Of a stretch of DNA of 64,000 nucleotides, positions 1-10,362 are shown in pieces. Position numbers and translations under genes: made by a program. The notes beneath the pieces were generated by a model. It was not told the DNA's origin. It saw only the letters and a list, made by a program, of their open reading frames with translations, and did not search any database. The first letter of the stretch is position 1, and every line of letters begins with the position of its first letter. The DNA is taken from positions 1,178,001 through 1,242,000 of the forward strand of contig RBKR01000009.1 in assembly GCA_004835665.1 (NCBI GenBank), given 5' to 3'. This stretch comes from Phoma sp. XZ068 (taxonomy: Eukaryota; Ascomycota; Dothideomycetes; Pleosporales; Didymellaceae).

Positions 1-1650
1 ACCCGGTGTCAGGCCGATGAAGCCGAAAAGAAGTTCCTGGCTCTTGAGAATGCTGTCGATACCACTCATGGCAAGCTCAACATCAACCTTGGTCTTTTGC
101 ACCTGAATTAGTAGCGCACTTGCAAGGTTACCCACGATGGCCCCCTTGACCGGGCTCTGAATGTCCTTCTCATACGACTTGAGCACGGTCGTGAGGTCGC
201 CCTCCCTGACTTTAGCCCTGATGTCCGCGATCTGTGACTCGTTCAGAGCCGGGCCGTCAGGGTTCTTGACAGCAAAGTCAACAACCATACGTTCCAGGCT
301 TGCCCGGTCAGACTCGAGGCTGCGCTTGCTCATGATGGAGACCTCACTATCCTCGTCGTGACGGATGGTGCCAATGATTTTCTTGGTGGGTTCTACCACC
401 CAGTTGGTCCAGAAGTCGATGACAGTCTGCCCTAGTTCACGGATCCATGTCTTGATCTCTTCTTGGCGGTGGACAGCGATACGCAGGATGGTAGTGCTCG
501 ACAGAAGAAAGAGGGTAGCAGGGAGCCAGTACCGGACGAGGCGAGAGGGTCGCCCGTTGTCCTTGACCACAGCAGCGAAGCTTGATTTGTAGGTGGGGAG
601 GGCGTGTTGTATCAGATAGCGCAGACGGTCTGCGACATGAGCTGGCTTCAATGCCGTTGCGGCGTGGTCGGCAGAGGCTTCGTGAAGCTCGTAGTAGTGG
701 TCGTCTTGAGTGATGCCCGCAACAGACTCGTCGAACTTGTCGACGGAAAGTTCAGCCGTATTCACCGTCTGGATAACGGCATCCATTAGAGCAATACTCT
801 TGGTGACGACAGCCTTCCACTTGTGCTTGTTGTCGTGTGTGCCGAAGGGGTGCGGGGACTGGAAACCCTCCTCATGCATGTTCTCGCTACTCAGGCCTTC
901 GCCTAGTAACACACCCAGCGCGTTCGCATTGACCAGGCGAATCTTCTTGAGAGCCGCGCGCTTTCTCCTGCCCTCGTTCCTCACCAGCGCCAATGGGCTA
1001 ATGACACGGCGTTGTATGTTGGCGACACTGCGCTCTTGAACAGACTGTTTCACCAGGCCATAGAACTGCCTCCACCCATCTGCCATCTCTCCACCCTTTG
1101 ACCTCACGTCGTGATATATCTCCTTGGACCAGTTCCACATCCTGAGCGGTGATGTCTGTATCGAGTAGAGGCCGGCATATCGGTACGTCGAGAGCACATC
1201 GTCCCAGTACCAGATGTCGTCTTCGAGGGGGATCGTCTGCTCCAGGATGGTGTTCAAGACTTGGCCATACGCTTGCGTTGTGGCCTTGCTGAGCAGCAGC
1301 CACTCGAGTTCGTGTTCGTAGCTTGCATCGCTCCCCGAGGCATCGTGACCGCTGCTGCCATTGTCATCCTGCGCGAACCACTGCGCGCATGTTGTGCAGC
1401 TGCTGGAGAAGTCTGCGCGATTGAGCGTCTCGAGGATCCTGTCGCCCGGCACCAGTGACGACTTGGAGCTTGCTGTGGTCGAGAGGCTCTTGATGAGGTT
1501 CTGCAGGTGGGCGATGCGTGCCGTCTTCTGCGGGTCGTGCGCCTCCTCTGCACTCAGCGTTGAGAAGCTCTCGCCGGCACGTGTGGACGACAGCTGCAGC
1601 CGATCAAGGGCGCCATCGATGCGCCGAATCTGGTCGACCACGAAAGACAT
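1..1650 (-). CDS. NCA2: NCA2-family mitochondrial protein (3' end beyond the window)
   Basis: One open frame reads leftward from an ATG at 1648-1650 (MSFVVDQIRRIDGALDRL) to base 1 with no stop, so the C-terminus is missing. The NCA2 signature IDFWTNWVVEPTKKIIGTIR is encoded around 361-420, and the frame ends in ELLFGFIGLTPG at the edge. A hydrophobic stretch (RYWLPATLFLLSSTILRIAV) lies just before the signature. NCA2 is known in yeast as a mitochondrial membrane protein needed for proper expression of the mitochondrially encoded ATP synthase subunits 6 and 8. The frame stays open upstream of the ATG to a possible acceptor (GTAG) near 1740, so an additional 5' exon is possible. Family call is firm; the start is less so. 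Confidence 0.87.
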   Translation of the reverse strand, partial: MSFVVDQIRRIDGALDRLQLSSTRAGESFSTLSAEEAHDPQKTARIAHLQNLIKSLSTTASSKSSLVPGDRILETLNRADFSSSCTTCAQWFAQDDNGSSGHDASGSDASYEHELEWLLLSKATTQAYGQVLNTILEQTIPLEDDIWYWDDVLSTYRYAGLYSIQTSPLRMWNWSKEIYHDVRSKGGEMADGWRQFYGLVKQSVQERSVANIQRRVISPLALVRNEGRRKRAALKKIRLVNANALGVLLGEGLSSENMHEEGFQSPHPFGTHDNKHKWKAVVTKSIALMDAVIQTVNTAELSVDKFDESVAGITQDDHYYELHEASADHAATALKPAHVADRLRYLIQHALPTYKSSFAAVVKDNGRPSRLVRYWLPATLFLLSSTTILRIAVHRQEEIKTWIRELGQTVIDFWTNWVVEPTKKIIGTIRHDEDSEVSIMSKRSLESDRASLERMVVDFAVKNPDGPALNESQIADIRAKVREGDLTTVLKSYEKDIQSPVKGAIVGNLASALLIQVQKTKVDVELAMSGIDSILKSQELLFGFIGLTPG

Positions 1651-2119
1651 CGCCTTGTAGTGCCGCCGCGTTGACGCAGTCCAGGCGAGCTGCGGAATGA
1701 GGTGGTACGACAAGTGATCTGAGCCAGCATAACGCGCGCCTACCCGCAAGTCTTAGAACGAGTGACGTACATGAAGCTCGCACCAATCACATGCAGCATT
1801 CGACTTTGTGCATCACCACCATTAAATCGAGCACGGAGCATGTCAAAGTGTTGTAATTGTGTTTTTATTATTATTTCTATTATTGTTATTAACAGAACGT
1901 AGGTACCACATCTTGGTTCGAGTGTAAAAGCAGAGGCCGACAAGCAACACCCACAATGAGCAAATCAGACCATTAGTTGAGTCGCCAACAACAGTGTGAG
2001 AATCTCGAATAAGACAATAACTTTTAATGATTGATTCATATTACTACAATCGATCTGGATCGCTCCCTCTAAATATTCAGGTACAAGTTTGCCCACGAGG
2101 AGCGCGAGGATAAAGGAAA
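1651..2119. other. Intergenic, AT-rich
   Basis: The start of NCA2 and the stop of the CFEM gene face this stretch. A TTATTATT-type AT-rich run lies at about 1863-1890. No gene is recognised. Confidence 0.6.
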
Positions 2120-3955
2120 TTACATGGCTAAGAAGGCGAGCATGGCACCAAAGATGGCATGCTGAACTTCAACCTTGAACGGTGCTGCCGAACCGGTGAA
2201 CTCAGGCGGTGCGGTTGGGTTGAGAGCTCCAGTGCCAGTGGGCTTGATGGTGGCCAGAGTGGTACCAGTAGGGTACGGCACAGTAGGTGGGTTTGCAGCA
2301 GTTGGGACTGCAGGAACCTGAGCGGGCGCAGTACCGGGGACAAGACCAACAGGCTCTGTTGGGGTTGCGCCTGCCTCGTTGGGCTGCGTTGTGAAATGGA
2401 CTTGCGGGATCGTGAGGGTTGTGCTTGCGTAGGTGATCGTTGTGCAAGGAGTTGAAGCACCAGGAGTCTCAACGGGCACGTTACCGGGGACCTGAGGAGC
2501 AGTAGTTGTGACGGGAGCAGCAGGGGTGCTGACACCGCCAGCAGGAGCAGTGGGAGTAGCAGGCGCGGGGTTCAGGGGAATGTACGTTGGGCAGTCGGTG
2601 ACGAGGCCGGGGTTCTCAGGAACGTGCTCAGCGCAGATACCGATGAGGTACTGAAGAGACTGGCGGGTCTCCTCGTCAGTTCCGCACCAAGCCGAGACAC
2701 ACTCAATGACCTGCTTAGTGAAGTCCTTGTTCTTGCAGTAGCAGGAGGCATCTGCGTTATTCTTGCAGTCACCAGACACCTCGAGCCATGTGTTCATGCA
2801 CTTGGGCAGGACGTCAGGGGGGCTGACAGGTGGGTAGCTGGGGCTGGAGGGCTGAGGAACGCCGGTGCTCAGGATAACGGAGCTGGAAGCAGGAGGAGCA
2901 GAGACTGCAGTGGTGCCTTCGCACGCCTTTCCGTCACAGCTCGGGATGCTGGAGCCTTGAGAAACCGGAGGCTGAGGAACAGGGCTGGTCTTATATGTGG
3001 GGGGAGCGGTGGTCGCAGGAGCAGAGCTGTTGGTGTAAGGGCCCGCAGAAGAGAAGCTAGATGGGCCGGGTGAAGGTGTCTCGCTTGTAGCAGAAGAGAC
3101 CACGGTGGTACCCTCGCAGGAATCTTGTCCGTAGCCTCCGCAAGGAGCTTTGGGTGTCTCACTAGCAGGAGGGCTTGAAACCTGAGGTACGGATGTAGCG
3201 GGTGTCTCGGTTGCGGGAGCAGATGAGGATGGAGCCGAAGACGCCGGTGGCTTCGAGTTGCATTTATCGCCTTTGCATGACGGTGTGGTGCTAGGTGGTG
3301 CAGAAGAGGCAGGCTTGGACACGACGGGTGCTGAAGACGGGGGGGTCTCAGGAGGAGTAGGAGGGGATGGAGGGTTGTAGCCCTTGCCGGGGTTGCAGTC
3401 GAAGCCGATGTTGTGGAAACCAATCTCGCACTCCTTGTCCGACTTGTCGTGCTTGGGAAGATAGACATCAACCGACTTCGCGCCACCACACTGAGTATTC
3501 TGGATAGTTGACCCAGATGCGCTGCAAGGAGCAACCTGCTTACACTTGGATCCATCCTCCATGTGGTAGTGAAGCTCGAGATCCACGTCAAATTCGACTG
3601 ATATATCGATGTGCGTAATAGAAAAGCCAGCCTTTCGCTTGTCACAGCCGAAGGAAGCCGGCTTCTTCTTGCTGACTTTGTTCTTAATGCACTTGGATCC
3701 AAATGTGCGTTTGCTCAGGGCGTCACGCTTGCCGAAAGAATTTGAACACTTCCACCCACCGGTGAAGTCAAAATCGCCATAGTTGAAATTAGAGTCGCCG
3801 TCCTTGAGGTCCGTCCAGTCAAAGCCACCCTTTTGCTTATCGCTACACTCGTTGTTGTTGTAGTTTGGGGAGTTGAATGGTTTGCCGAACATGTTCCATG
3901 TTGCTGCAGCATGGCCAATGAGGCCAGTGGCAAGGACAGCTTGAGTAACCTTCAT
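2120..3955 (-). CDS. Secreted GPI-anchored CFEM-domain, Ser/Thr/Pro-rich cell-surface protein
   Basis: Intronless, 611 aa. A signal peptide (about residues 1-18, MKVTQAVLATGLIGHAAA) is followed by a Cys-containing N-terminal domain to about 190. Next comes a long Ser/Thr/Pro linker, then an eight-cysteine CFEM-like module from about 383 (PKCMNTWLEVSGDC, then CYC, C..AWC, and later Cys), a second Thr/Pro-rich stalk, and a C-terminal hydrophobic tail after GSAAP that fits GPI attachment. CFEM proteins sit on the plasma membrane or cell wall and in some fungi bind haem or act in adhesion and host interaction. The first linker carries three small Cys pairs (CKGDKC, CGGYGQDSC, CDGKAC); the last two are each followed by EGTT. 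The N-terminal domain is not one I recognise. The exact role is unknown; surface localisation is well supported. Confidence 0.85.
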   Translation of the reverse strand: MKVTQAVLATGLIGHAAATWNMFGKPFNSPNYNNNECSDKQKGGFDWTDLKDGDSNFNYGDFDFTGGWKCSNSFGKRDALSKRTFGSKCIKNKVSKKKPASFGCDKRKAGFSITHIDISVEFDVDLELHYHMEDGSKCKQVAPCSASGSTIQNTQCGGAKSVDVYLPKHDKSDKECEIGFHNIGFDCNPGKGYNPPSPPTPPETPPSSAPVVSKPASSAPPSTTPSCKGDKCNSKPPASSAPSSSAPATETPATSVPQVSSPPASETPKAPCGGYGQDSCEGTTVVSSATSETPSPGPSSFSSAGPYTNSSAPATTAPPTYKTSPVPQPPVSQGSSIPSCDGKACEGTTAVSAPPASSSVILSTGVPQPSSPSYPPVSPPDVLPKCMNTWLEVSGDCKNNADASCYCKNKDFTKQVIECVSAWCGTDEETRQSLQYLIGICAEHVPENPGLVTDCPTYIPLNPAPATPTAPAGGVSTPAAPVTTTAPQVPGNVPVETPGASTPCTTITYASTTLTIPQVHFTTQPNEAGATPTEPVGLVPGTAPAQVPAVPTAANPPTVPYPTGTTLATIKPTGTGALNPTAPPEFTGSAAPFKVEVQHAIFGAMLAFLAM

Positions 3956-5760
3956 ATTGATGGAGATGTGAAAGTGTGATTGACACGATGATAAAGTTCA
4001 AAGTTTCAGTGAGAGTGAAAATCCCGTTTGGAGAATATAGAACTGTAGAATATAGCAAGAATCGAATGAAAGATAATCTTGTACTAATAAACAGGCAAAG
4101 ATAACGAATGACTTTGCCCGCCCTGGTTCGGTAAAGAATGTAGAACTGACAATTAGGAAGACTGGAACTTGAGGATATGTACATCGGGCACAGAAAGGGA
4201 AGATATACTTACACACTCAGCACTAGAGTGAAACAAGTCATTGGAACATTTGCGCAGGATTGGTCCATGTTAGGAAGGGTCAGGTACACAGCCACGGGGT
4301 CGACAGGGCGGCCATTGCTTGTCGTGCGAGCGTTTTGCATGCTCTGGCCTGCAGAGGGTTCTGGTGTGATGTCAAACGCATGTCTACGGTACGAACAAGC
4401 GAAGGGTGCATGAAACGCTCTAGATGGTATGCTTAAATAAACCATCAATGCCGGCAACGAGCCAATCAGGTCGCTGCAAGAGTATTGGCCGTACAGGCAG
4501 GCGTCAAGTAGATTGCCCCATGTATGCCCAATTGGATCAGCATTCTGGTACTCAGAAATTGGTTTTTGCAATGGAATCGGCGCTTCCCACGGTGGCCGAG
4601 CATTCGAAGTTGAAAGAGGCAAAATGAATGTCCGACGCGCCGAGGGGTCTCGCCGGTGTCGACCTCCTGCATCCTTCCCGACGCGCACACCCCATCAAGT
4701 AATCCCGCGATGTGTACATTTCCCTCTTGAGGTTATCGCCGTTGCTATTGTCGATGCGCTAACCATAGGCGTCACGCTGTAGCTAAGCATAGGCGTAACG
4801 CTGTCTTTTGCGGAGTGCCTGCACGAGCCTCCTGTTTCACATCAACTCTGAGTGTCACACCAGCAAAGCCCACAAGCGAACAACAAGCCTCGGGCGACAT
4901 CAGTCACAGTCTCATGTACCCGTATGTAAAATGCAAAGGATCGTTACGGCAGGTTACATGCAATGCACATGTTACCTCTCTATGAATTGCTGTCGATGTG
5001 CAGGCTCGAGCGAACGCCGGAGGAATTCCCTTCCTTTCCTGAAAACCGTGCATAGTCGGATAGCAGGCATCGCCATTGACTTCAACCGCTCGCAAAGTCG
5101 CGAATTTTTTCCACGCCGTAAAAATCGTGCTGCTGTGAACAAAGTACTCTTGATGGATATGATGCGCCCTGGCTTAACATGTGTTCATAGAAGGTGAGAC
5201 TATTGATTCAGACCGTTGCGGAATGCACGTTCTGGACTTAGGAACCACCCTCATCATGTGGAGCGACTGACACTGCCACCTCCGTGCGTGCCGTGAATTC
5301 GGCGCCGTGTTCTACCTAGTCAGCACTGAACCTTGTGGTGCCTGTATTGGTTGAGACAACAGCAGCAGGTTGCTGCTTCGAACATCCCAGGATGCGAAGC
5401 ATTGACATCGTCATGTTTCTATATTCAGATTTGACGTGTTCCATGCTTGGTGCTTGTGCAGAAAATCTTGAACCTGGTTGTTGTGCACAAGATGGGAGGA
5501 CAGGGTTATTAATTGATTCTATCGTATACGAATGACCATTTACATAATCTATGTGAATGCGGCAGGCTCGTTGATATGGCCTGTACACAGGTAACGCCTT
5601 TGAGGGAAAATGAGCGCTTTTAAAACCCGAGGACGCCAAAGAAAAATGCTCAGTCTATATCTTCATGGATCGTTGAACATGCCCCCAAAGGTTCAAGGGG
5701 CTGTGCTTGTACCATGTCTTCTCCTACTATCACCTCCAATGCACCAAAACATCTGAACAA
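3956..5760. other. Long intergenic region with a 24-bp tandem duplication
   Basis: This 1.8-kb stretch separates the start of the CFEM gene from the 3' end of the MFS gene. I find no frame here that looks protein-like on either strand, and no tRNA. A two-copy imperfect tandem repeat lies at 4758-4804. The rest is probably the CFEM promoter plus the MFS 3' flank. Confidence 0.5.
4758..4804. repeat. Two-copy 23-bp tandem repeat, period 24
   Basis: Copy 1 (4758-4780) and copy 2 (4782-4804) both follow the pattern GCTAA-N-CATAGGCGT-N-ACGCTGT, differ at only two positions, and are separated by one base. The block is in noncoding DNA. Function unknown. Confidence 0.8.
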
Positions 5761-7576
5761 TCAGTTTTCGACTGTAATGTGAACAGTCTCATGATGTGAC
5801 TGTTTTTTGAAAGCCGTGCGTACACGGGCGTGGCAGTTGTTGGCTGCACGATTCATAAATGGCACCTGCAATGCGCCAACCAGGGCGACCAGAGCTGATG
5901 CCCACCAGGCCAGTGGTGTGAATCGGATTTCAATCGACAAGCCATATAGCAACCCGGCGATAGGGCTTGCTACGCTTCGACAGGCAGCTCCGGTAGATGC
6001 CGCAAGGCCGTTGATCCTTCCAAGATGCGACTTGTCGGGTGCCGCCTCTTTGATCATGATGAGCAATAACGGGAAGGCAAGAATGGATGTGACATTTCGC
6101 ACGCTCAGCGCAGCAAATATGCCAGGATATACAAGACTTGTCGGCAAAAGCTGAAGGAATGGTACAACGATATACGCCAGCGGGTGCGCGACAGTGACCA
6201 TGAGTAGCAGCCGCCAAACTCCGAAGAGGTCGGCTAGGATCGGAAATACAACACCCTGGATCGCAAGTTGGATAACTCCATTGATTGAAAGGATCAGGCC
6301 AACTTGTTGTGTCGATAGTCCCAGACCACCACCTAAGGCGGTGTAAGATAGCTCTTGAGCGTGGACGTCATCGGCTCGCTTGTCCTGAAGGAAGATAGGT
6401 ATGAGATGATCGTAGGTCATGCTGTGATATGTGAAGATCGACAAGGCGACAATGAACGTAATTACAGTCTTGGTAAAGACCTTCTGGCTTGATGGTTGCT
6501 CAATCCATTCGCCATTGGATCGAACGCGCCACATCTCATCATGTTGCACTTCAACGGAGTTGAACGTGCCATACGACTCCGATGTCAGGTCTGCTGGAGC
6601 ATCGAATGTAGCGCCTTGGGCTGGGAGTAGCGGGGTGTTGGCGGTAGCTGCATCGTCGCGCTTCGTGTGACCCTGTGGTCGTTTGTCGGGATGCGTCTCC
6701 TCTAGGAGGAAGTATGCCATGACCATAGAGAGGATAAGTAAAGAAGAACAAATGAGGTTAGGCAGGAGATACGGATAACTCGCGAAAAGGCCTGTCGGGC
6801 TGAACAAAGACGGGAAGTTCTCCGCAGGTTGCGAGAACAGTCCACCGATGGAAGCTGCACTATTAGTATAGAAAAGTGGAGGGGGTTTGCGGCACGGGGA
6901 ATTCTTACGGCCGATAATTGTTCCAATGCTCCATACAAAAGGCATAACGGCGTATGCCCTTGGTTCATGCTCTGGATTTCTTACCAACTCGCCGACCATA
7001 GTCTGGATAACACCTGTTTTTTGTCAATCATCAAAGTTTGGAAGATGTATGTAGTACCAGTGCGTTAGTTACCTATGTTGCCGTTGAGTGCACCGCCAAT
7101 GATTCTCCCAGCGAGGGCGATCCAGAAGTTGGGCGCGAAGCCAACGAGAAGCAGAGAGGTAATGGTACCTGCGCATCCTATAAAAACGACTGGCTTACGA
7201 CCTATCCTGTCAGATAGCGCACCCCAAGCCATTCCGCTACATGCTTCGGCCTACACAAAGTGTAAGAGAGATCAACGGGAACAAAGCAAGATGCAACCTT
7301 ACCAGCGAAAAGGCGGAGATCAACACACCCGCAAAGAACGGTGCATTCGACTCCGAGGAGACTTCGAAATTCAGGACAAGCTTCCACGCGTACGGAAGTA
7401 TACTGGTGAGGGCGATCGGCTCTGCGACTCGCACGAGTGCTGCGGGGAACAGTTAGTGTTTGCGGTCGTGTCATATGATGTGGGACTATCTTACCGAGCA
7501 AGAAAAGCTGGGCTGCAGGAAAGGCATTGTCATCGGCGATTCGATTGCTGTTTCTTCGTTTGGTGAGAAAAGACAT
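5761..7576 (-). CDS. Major facilitator superfamily transporter (DHA1-like, YCR023C-type)
   Basis: Five exons: 7576-7495, 7439-7303, 7250-7073, 7013-6909 and 6854-5761, with introns of 52-59 nt, giving 531 aa. MFS motif A appears as GALSDRIGRKPVVF between helices 2 and 3, followed by a helix containing GRIIGGALNGNIGV and by the family segment VGELVRNPEHEPRAYAVMP. A hydrophilic central loop with LLPAQGA separates two six-helix halves. Such transporters are proton-driven exporters or importers of small molecules at the plasma or vacuolar membrane; the substrate cannot be read from sequence. The first ATG used is 7576 (MSFLTKRR); the frame is open a further 17 codons to a non-ATG codon. Lying 5'-to-5' with the ATP-grasp gene, it could share regulation with it. 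Confidence 0.92.
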
Positions 7577-8470
7577 ATCCTTCAACCTGAATTGATTCTT
7601 ACGGCTTCGCCACCACGCAGCGTCCACAAGCTCGGAGGAAGGGAACCTGTGTTAGTAGAGCTTTCTTCTGCGTGTGGCCTTAGACCCAGATCAAACACAG
7701 AGAGCAACTGAATGCAGAAGGAGTATGATCAAGGACGTGGTACAAAGCGAGGCTGAGGAATGAAGGTTGAGGAGAGGAGCAAGTTTTCCTTTGAGCAGCC
7801 CAGCCGCTTCTGCACGATAAGGGTCGTCGGTGCGAGGACGGTTTTGCCCGATTGGAGCTCGGCAAATAGCGGTGTGGTCCGTTCGCAGTTCACATGCGGT
7901 CCAAACTTCCGACAACCATCATATTTTAAGAATACAATCTGCGCAATTTCCTTGCTTCACATATCGAGGTCCAGCACAGTCGTGTGGAGTGGTATGGGGT
8001 AATCGACGGGGTACCCGGCTTAGGCGCGTCGCTTCTCCCGTGCGGCAGGCGTAGCCGAGACGCTACTCCACGTCAAACCCTCCAACAACGGTTTACACTT
8101 ACAATAGGGCTGCTTATTTCCTGTGGGAATGACAGCAGTATAGTTCATGGCTGTGCCTGTATCTGAATACTCGACTTACAGTCTTATAGCCCATCGTCGT
8201 CCTTACCACAATAGACATCGATCACATACATGGAGAACACAGCTCGCCACATTCGGAGTGTTCCGACTTCGGCAAATCTAACGTCGGATCTATCCAGTCT
8301 ACCACGTAACTCAGAAATCATCATAGCAAGACGAACTTCCCATTTCATTCTTACATATGCAGTAGAGTCATTCTTCTCTACCATTCATGTCCATACTTCG
8401 CACCCGCACATCCATCTTGACTGCTTTTAGAGCACGACCAGCTTCCGCTAGTATTTGTCCAGAACCGAGC
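7577..8470. other. Divergent intergenic region between MFS and ATP-grasp genes
   Basis: Holds both 5' leaders and promoters. On the minus strand CTACTAACACAG near 7645-7660 looks like a branch site plus acceptor, so the MFS transcript may have a 5'-UTR intron. No gene is recognised inside. Confidence 0.5.
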
Positions 8471-9670
8471 ATGATGCGGCGTCGAGTGGCCGTACTCTAT
8501 CAGGCGTTGGAACCGCCGGTGATTAATGGAGTGAGAAAACCGAAGAAGCCAGGTGGTGAGTGGACGCTATCCTAACTTCAGGCGGGTTGGTTCACACAGG
8601 CTGATTGAGCCAAGGTTACCAGGATTCGGGTGCTGACATTGCCTACGTCTTGAAAAACCACTGCCATATACCTGTGATATTACCTGTCGCTACTCCGAGC
8701 GCAATTAAGGACAGCGACTGGTGTTTTCCAGATACCGAAGATGGGATCCTGAACGCCGTCAAGTTAGGGGCGTCACATCTTTGGGCGAATACTATCCTTT
8801 TCGCAACACATCCCCTTCAAACCTCAAAAACTCTTACCGGACATGCAGAGTCAGTGTCCGTTGTTGGTCAGCCTCCACAGCTGGTAGAAGCATACGATGA
8901 CAAAGCGCTGGTTTATGAGATTTTGAGGTCTCACGGTAAATTCACGGTAGCAAATTCCGTAACACTCACGGATTCTGATGATCTTCCGAATGTCATCAAG
9001 ACCCGGGGGCTCCAGTATCCGCTTGTGGGCAAGCCTGTTCGCGGTCGCGGTAGTCACGGTGTAAAGCTTTGTAGAGATAAGGAGGCGCTTCAAGCCCACG
9101 CTCAATTCCTGTTCAGCGAATCTCCGAAGATCATCGTCGAAGAGTACCTCGACGGGGAAGAGGCAACTATAACTGTTATGCCACCATCCGCATCCAAGCC
9201 AGGAGGTTACTGGGCATTGCCAATTGTCACCCGTTTCAATCACAGCGATGGCATTGCACCATACAACGGGACCGTTGCTGTTATGACGAACTCAAGAGTC
9301 GTCAAAACGGAAGAGTATTCGCAGGACCCAGCGTATAGTCGAGCTGCGCGAGAATGCGAGGAAGTTGCGGCTCTGCTCAAAGCCACTGCTCCAATCCGCA
9401 TCGATGCTAGACGCTTCAAAGAAGGCTCCGACTTTGCACTATTCGACGTCAACATGAAACCTGTGAGCCGTTCTTGTAGACTGCAATCGGACAATTCACT
9501 GACTCCTTGCTCAGAATATGACAGGTCCGGGGAGGCCTGGCAGAGAAGATCAAGCCAGTTTGACAGCAATGGCAGCAGAAGCTCTTGGCTGGGACTATGG
9601 CCGCTTACTTACTGAAATCCTCACGTCAGCCCAACCTTTGGCAATCATCAGGGAACCCGAGGTTCGATGA
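8471..9670 (+). CDS. ATP-grasp ligase, D-alanine-D-alanine ligase-like
   Basis: Exons 8471-8555, 8615-9462 and 9515-9670 (introns 59 and 52 nt) encode 362 aa. The N-terminus (RRRVAVLYQALEPPVING) and PLVGKPVRGRGSHGV (ATP-binding lysine/glycine loop), IIVEEYLDGEEATI, and the catalytic C-terminal signature NMKPNMTGPGRPGREDQ, which is restored exactly across intron 2, place it in the D-Ala-D-Ala ligase branch of ATP-grasp enzymes. These join a carboxylate to an amine through an acyl-phosphate. Fungi lack peptidoglycan, so the natural substrate is probably another amino acid or small acid. The frame stays open upstream to an Arg/Ser-rich stretch; a start there could add a mitochondrial presequence. 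The neighbours (exporter, GST-oxidoreductase) hint at metabolite synthesis, which is inference. Confidence 0.9.
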
Positions 9671-9925
9671 CTAGACAGACATTTGTCGTGTTTTTAACCC
9701 CTGGTCACCCTTCCCTGGTCATCGCACATTACCTGTTTGTCTTCGATTCCAGATCGAGGCGTCATTTCACGTCTTTCGGTTCGACCTGTTGGACTTGTTC
9801 GATCGAAAAGGACTTCCCTTCGAGCCTTTTGAATTGCACTCTTGTTCTTGAAGCTGCTTGTTACCTGGGTACTTTTGTTTGCAAAATATTAGAACTAGAC
9901 TTGCAGATTATCAAGGGTGCTGTAA

Positions 9926-9999
9926 GTATTCGAAGTGGGAGGGGTGCTCCTAGTTAGGGTTAGTATTCCTAACATACTTTGGTACCCCACTTCGAATAC
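9926..9999. repeat. Nested palindromic element, possible MITE remnant
   Basis: GTATTCGAAGTGGG at 9926-9939 is repeated as its exact reverse complement at 9986-9999. Inside lies a second inverted pair, GTTAGG (9953-9958) and CCTAAC (9968-9973). The hexamer GCTGTA occurs on both flanks. This could be a small inverted-repeat transposon relic or a structured regulatory site; no coding capacity. Confidence 0.65.
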
Positions 10000-10278
10000 C
10001 TACCCCTATGCTGTAGCCGGTTACTAGCTGCGAGTGGTGGGGTTGCTAGTATCTAAATCGGGCGAAGGGATTCGTTCCACAGCACCTCGGCTTTCTCAGC
10101 TAAGAACATAGCGCAAAAGCAAAGCGAATTAAAGCAATTTGGTCACACCTCCTAACCCCCTCAGTGGATTGCATCCACGACACAACCCGATGGACCCTTG
10201 ATAGAACGACTGCGGGGTAGCTCCCGATGAAAGGCAGGGCTGACAGCTTGGAGATCAACATCCTCTTTGTATCTTTAG

Positions 10279-10286
10279 TATATAAA
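10279..10286 (+). promoter_or_regulatory. TATA box of the GST-AsaB fusion gene
   Basis: A perfect TATATAAA lies 77 bases upstream of the ATG at 10363. The spacing suits a fungal TATA element and suggests regulated rather than constitutive expression. Confidence 0.6.
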
Positions 10287-10362
10287 CCCCGCAAGAGCTG
10301 AAGAATGGACAGCAATTGAACTGCATAACTTTTACTGATCCTCGCCACCGACCATAGTCAAA

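Larger units (their letters stand above)
9671..10362. other. Intergenic with palindromic element and promoter of GST-AsaB gene
   Basis: Contains the 74-nt palindrome at 9926-9999 and a TATA box at 10279-10286. No coding frame is convincing. Confidence 0.6.

Noticed and set aside
8605..9615. ATP-grasp gene as a single 336-codon frame
   Set aside because: It begins at a non-ATG codon and ends inside intron 2. Splicing both introns restores the conserved start and the C-terminal catalytic motif.
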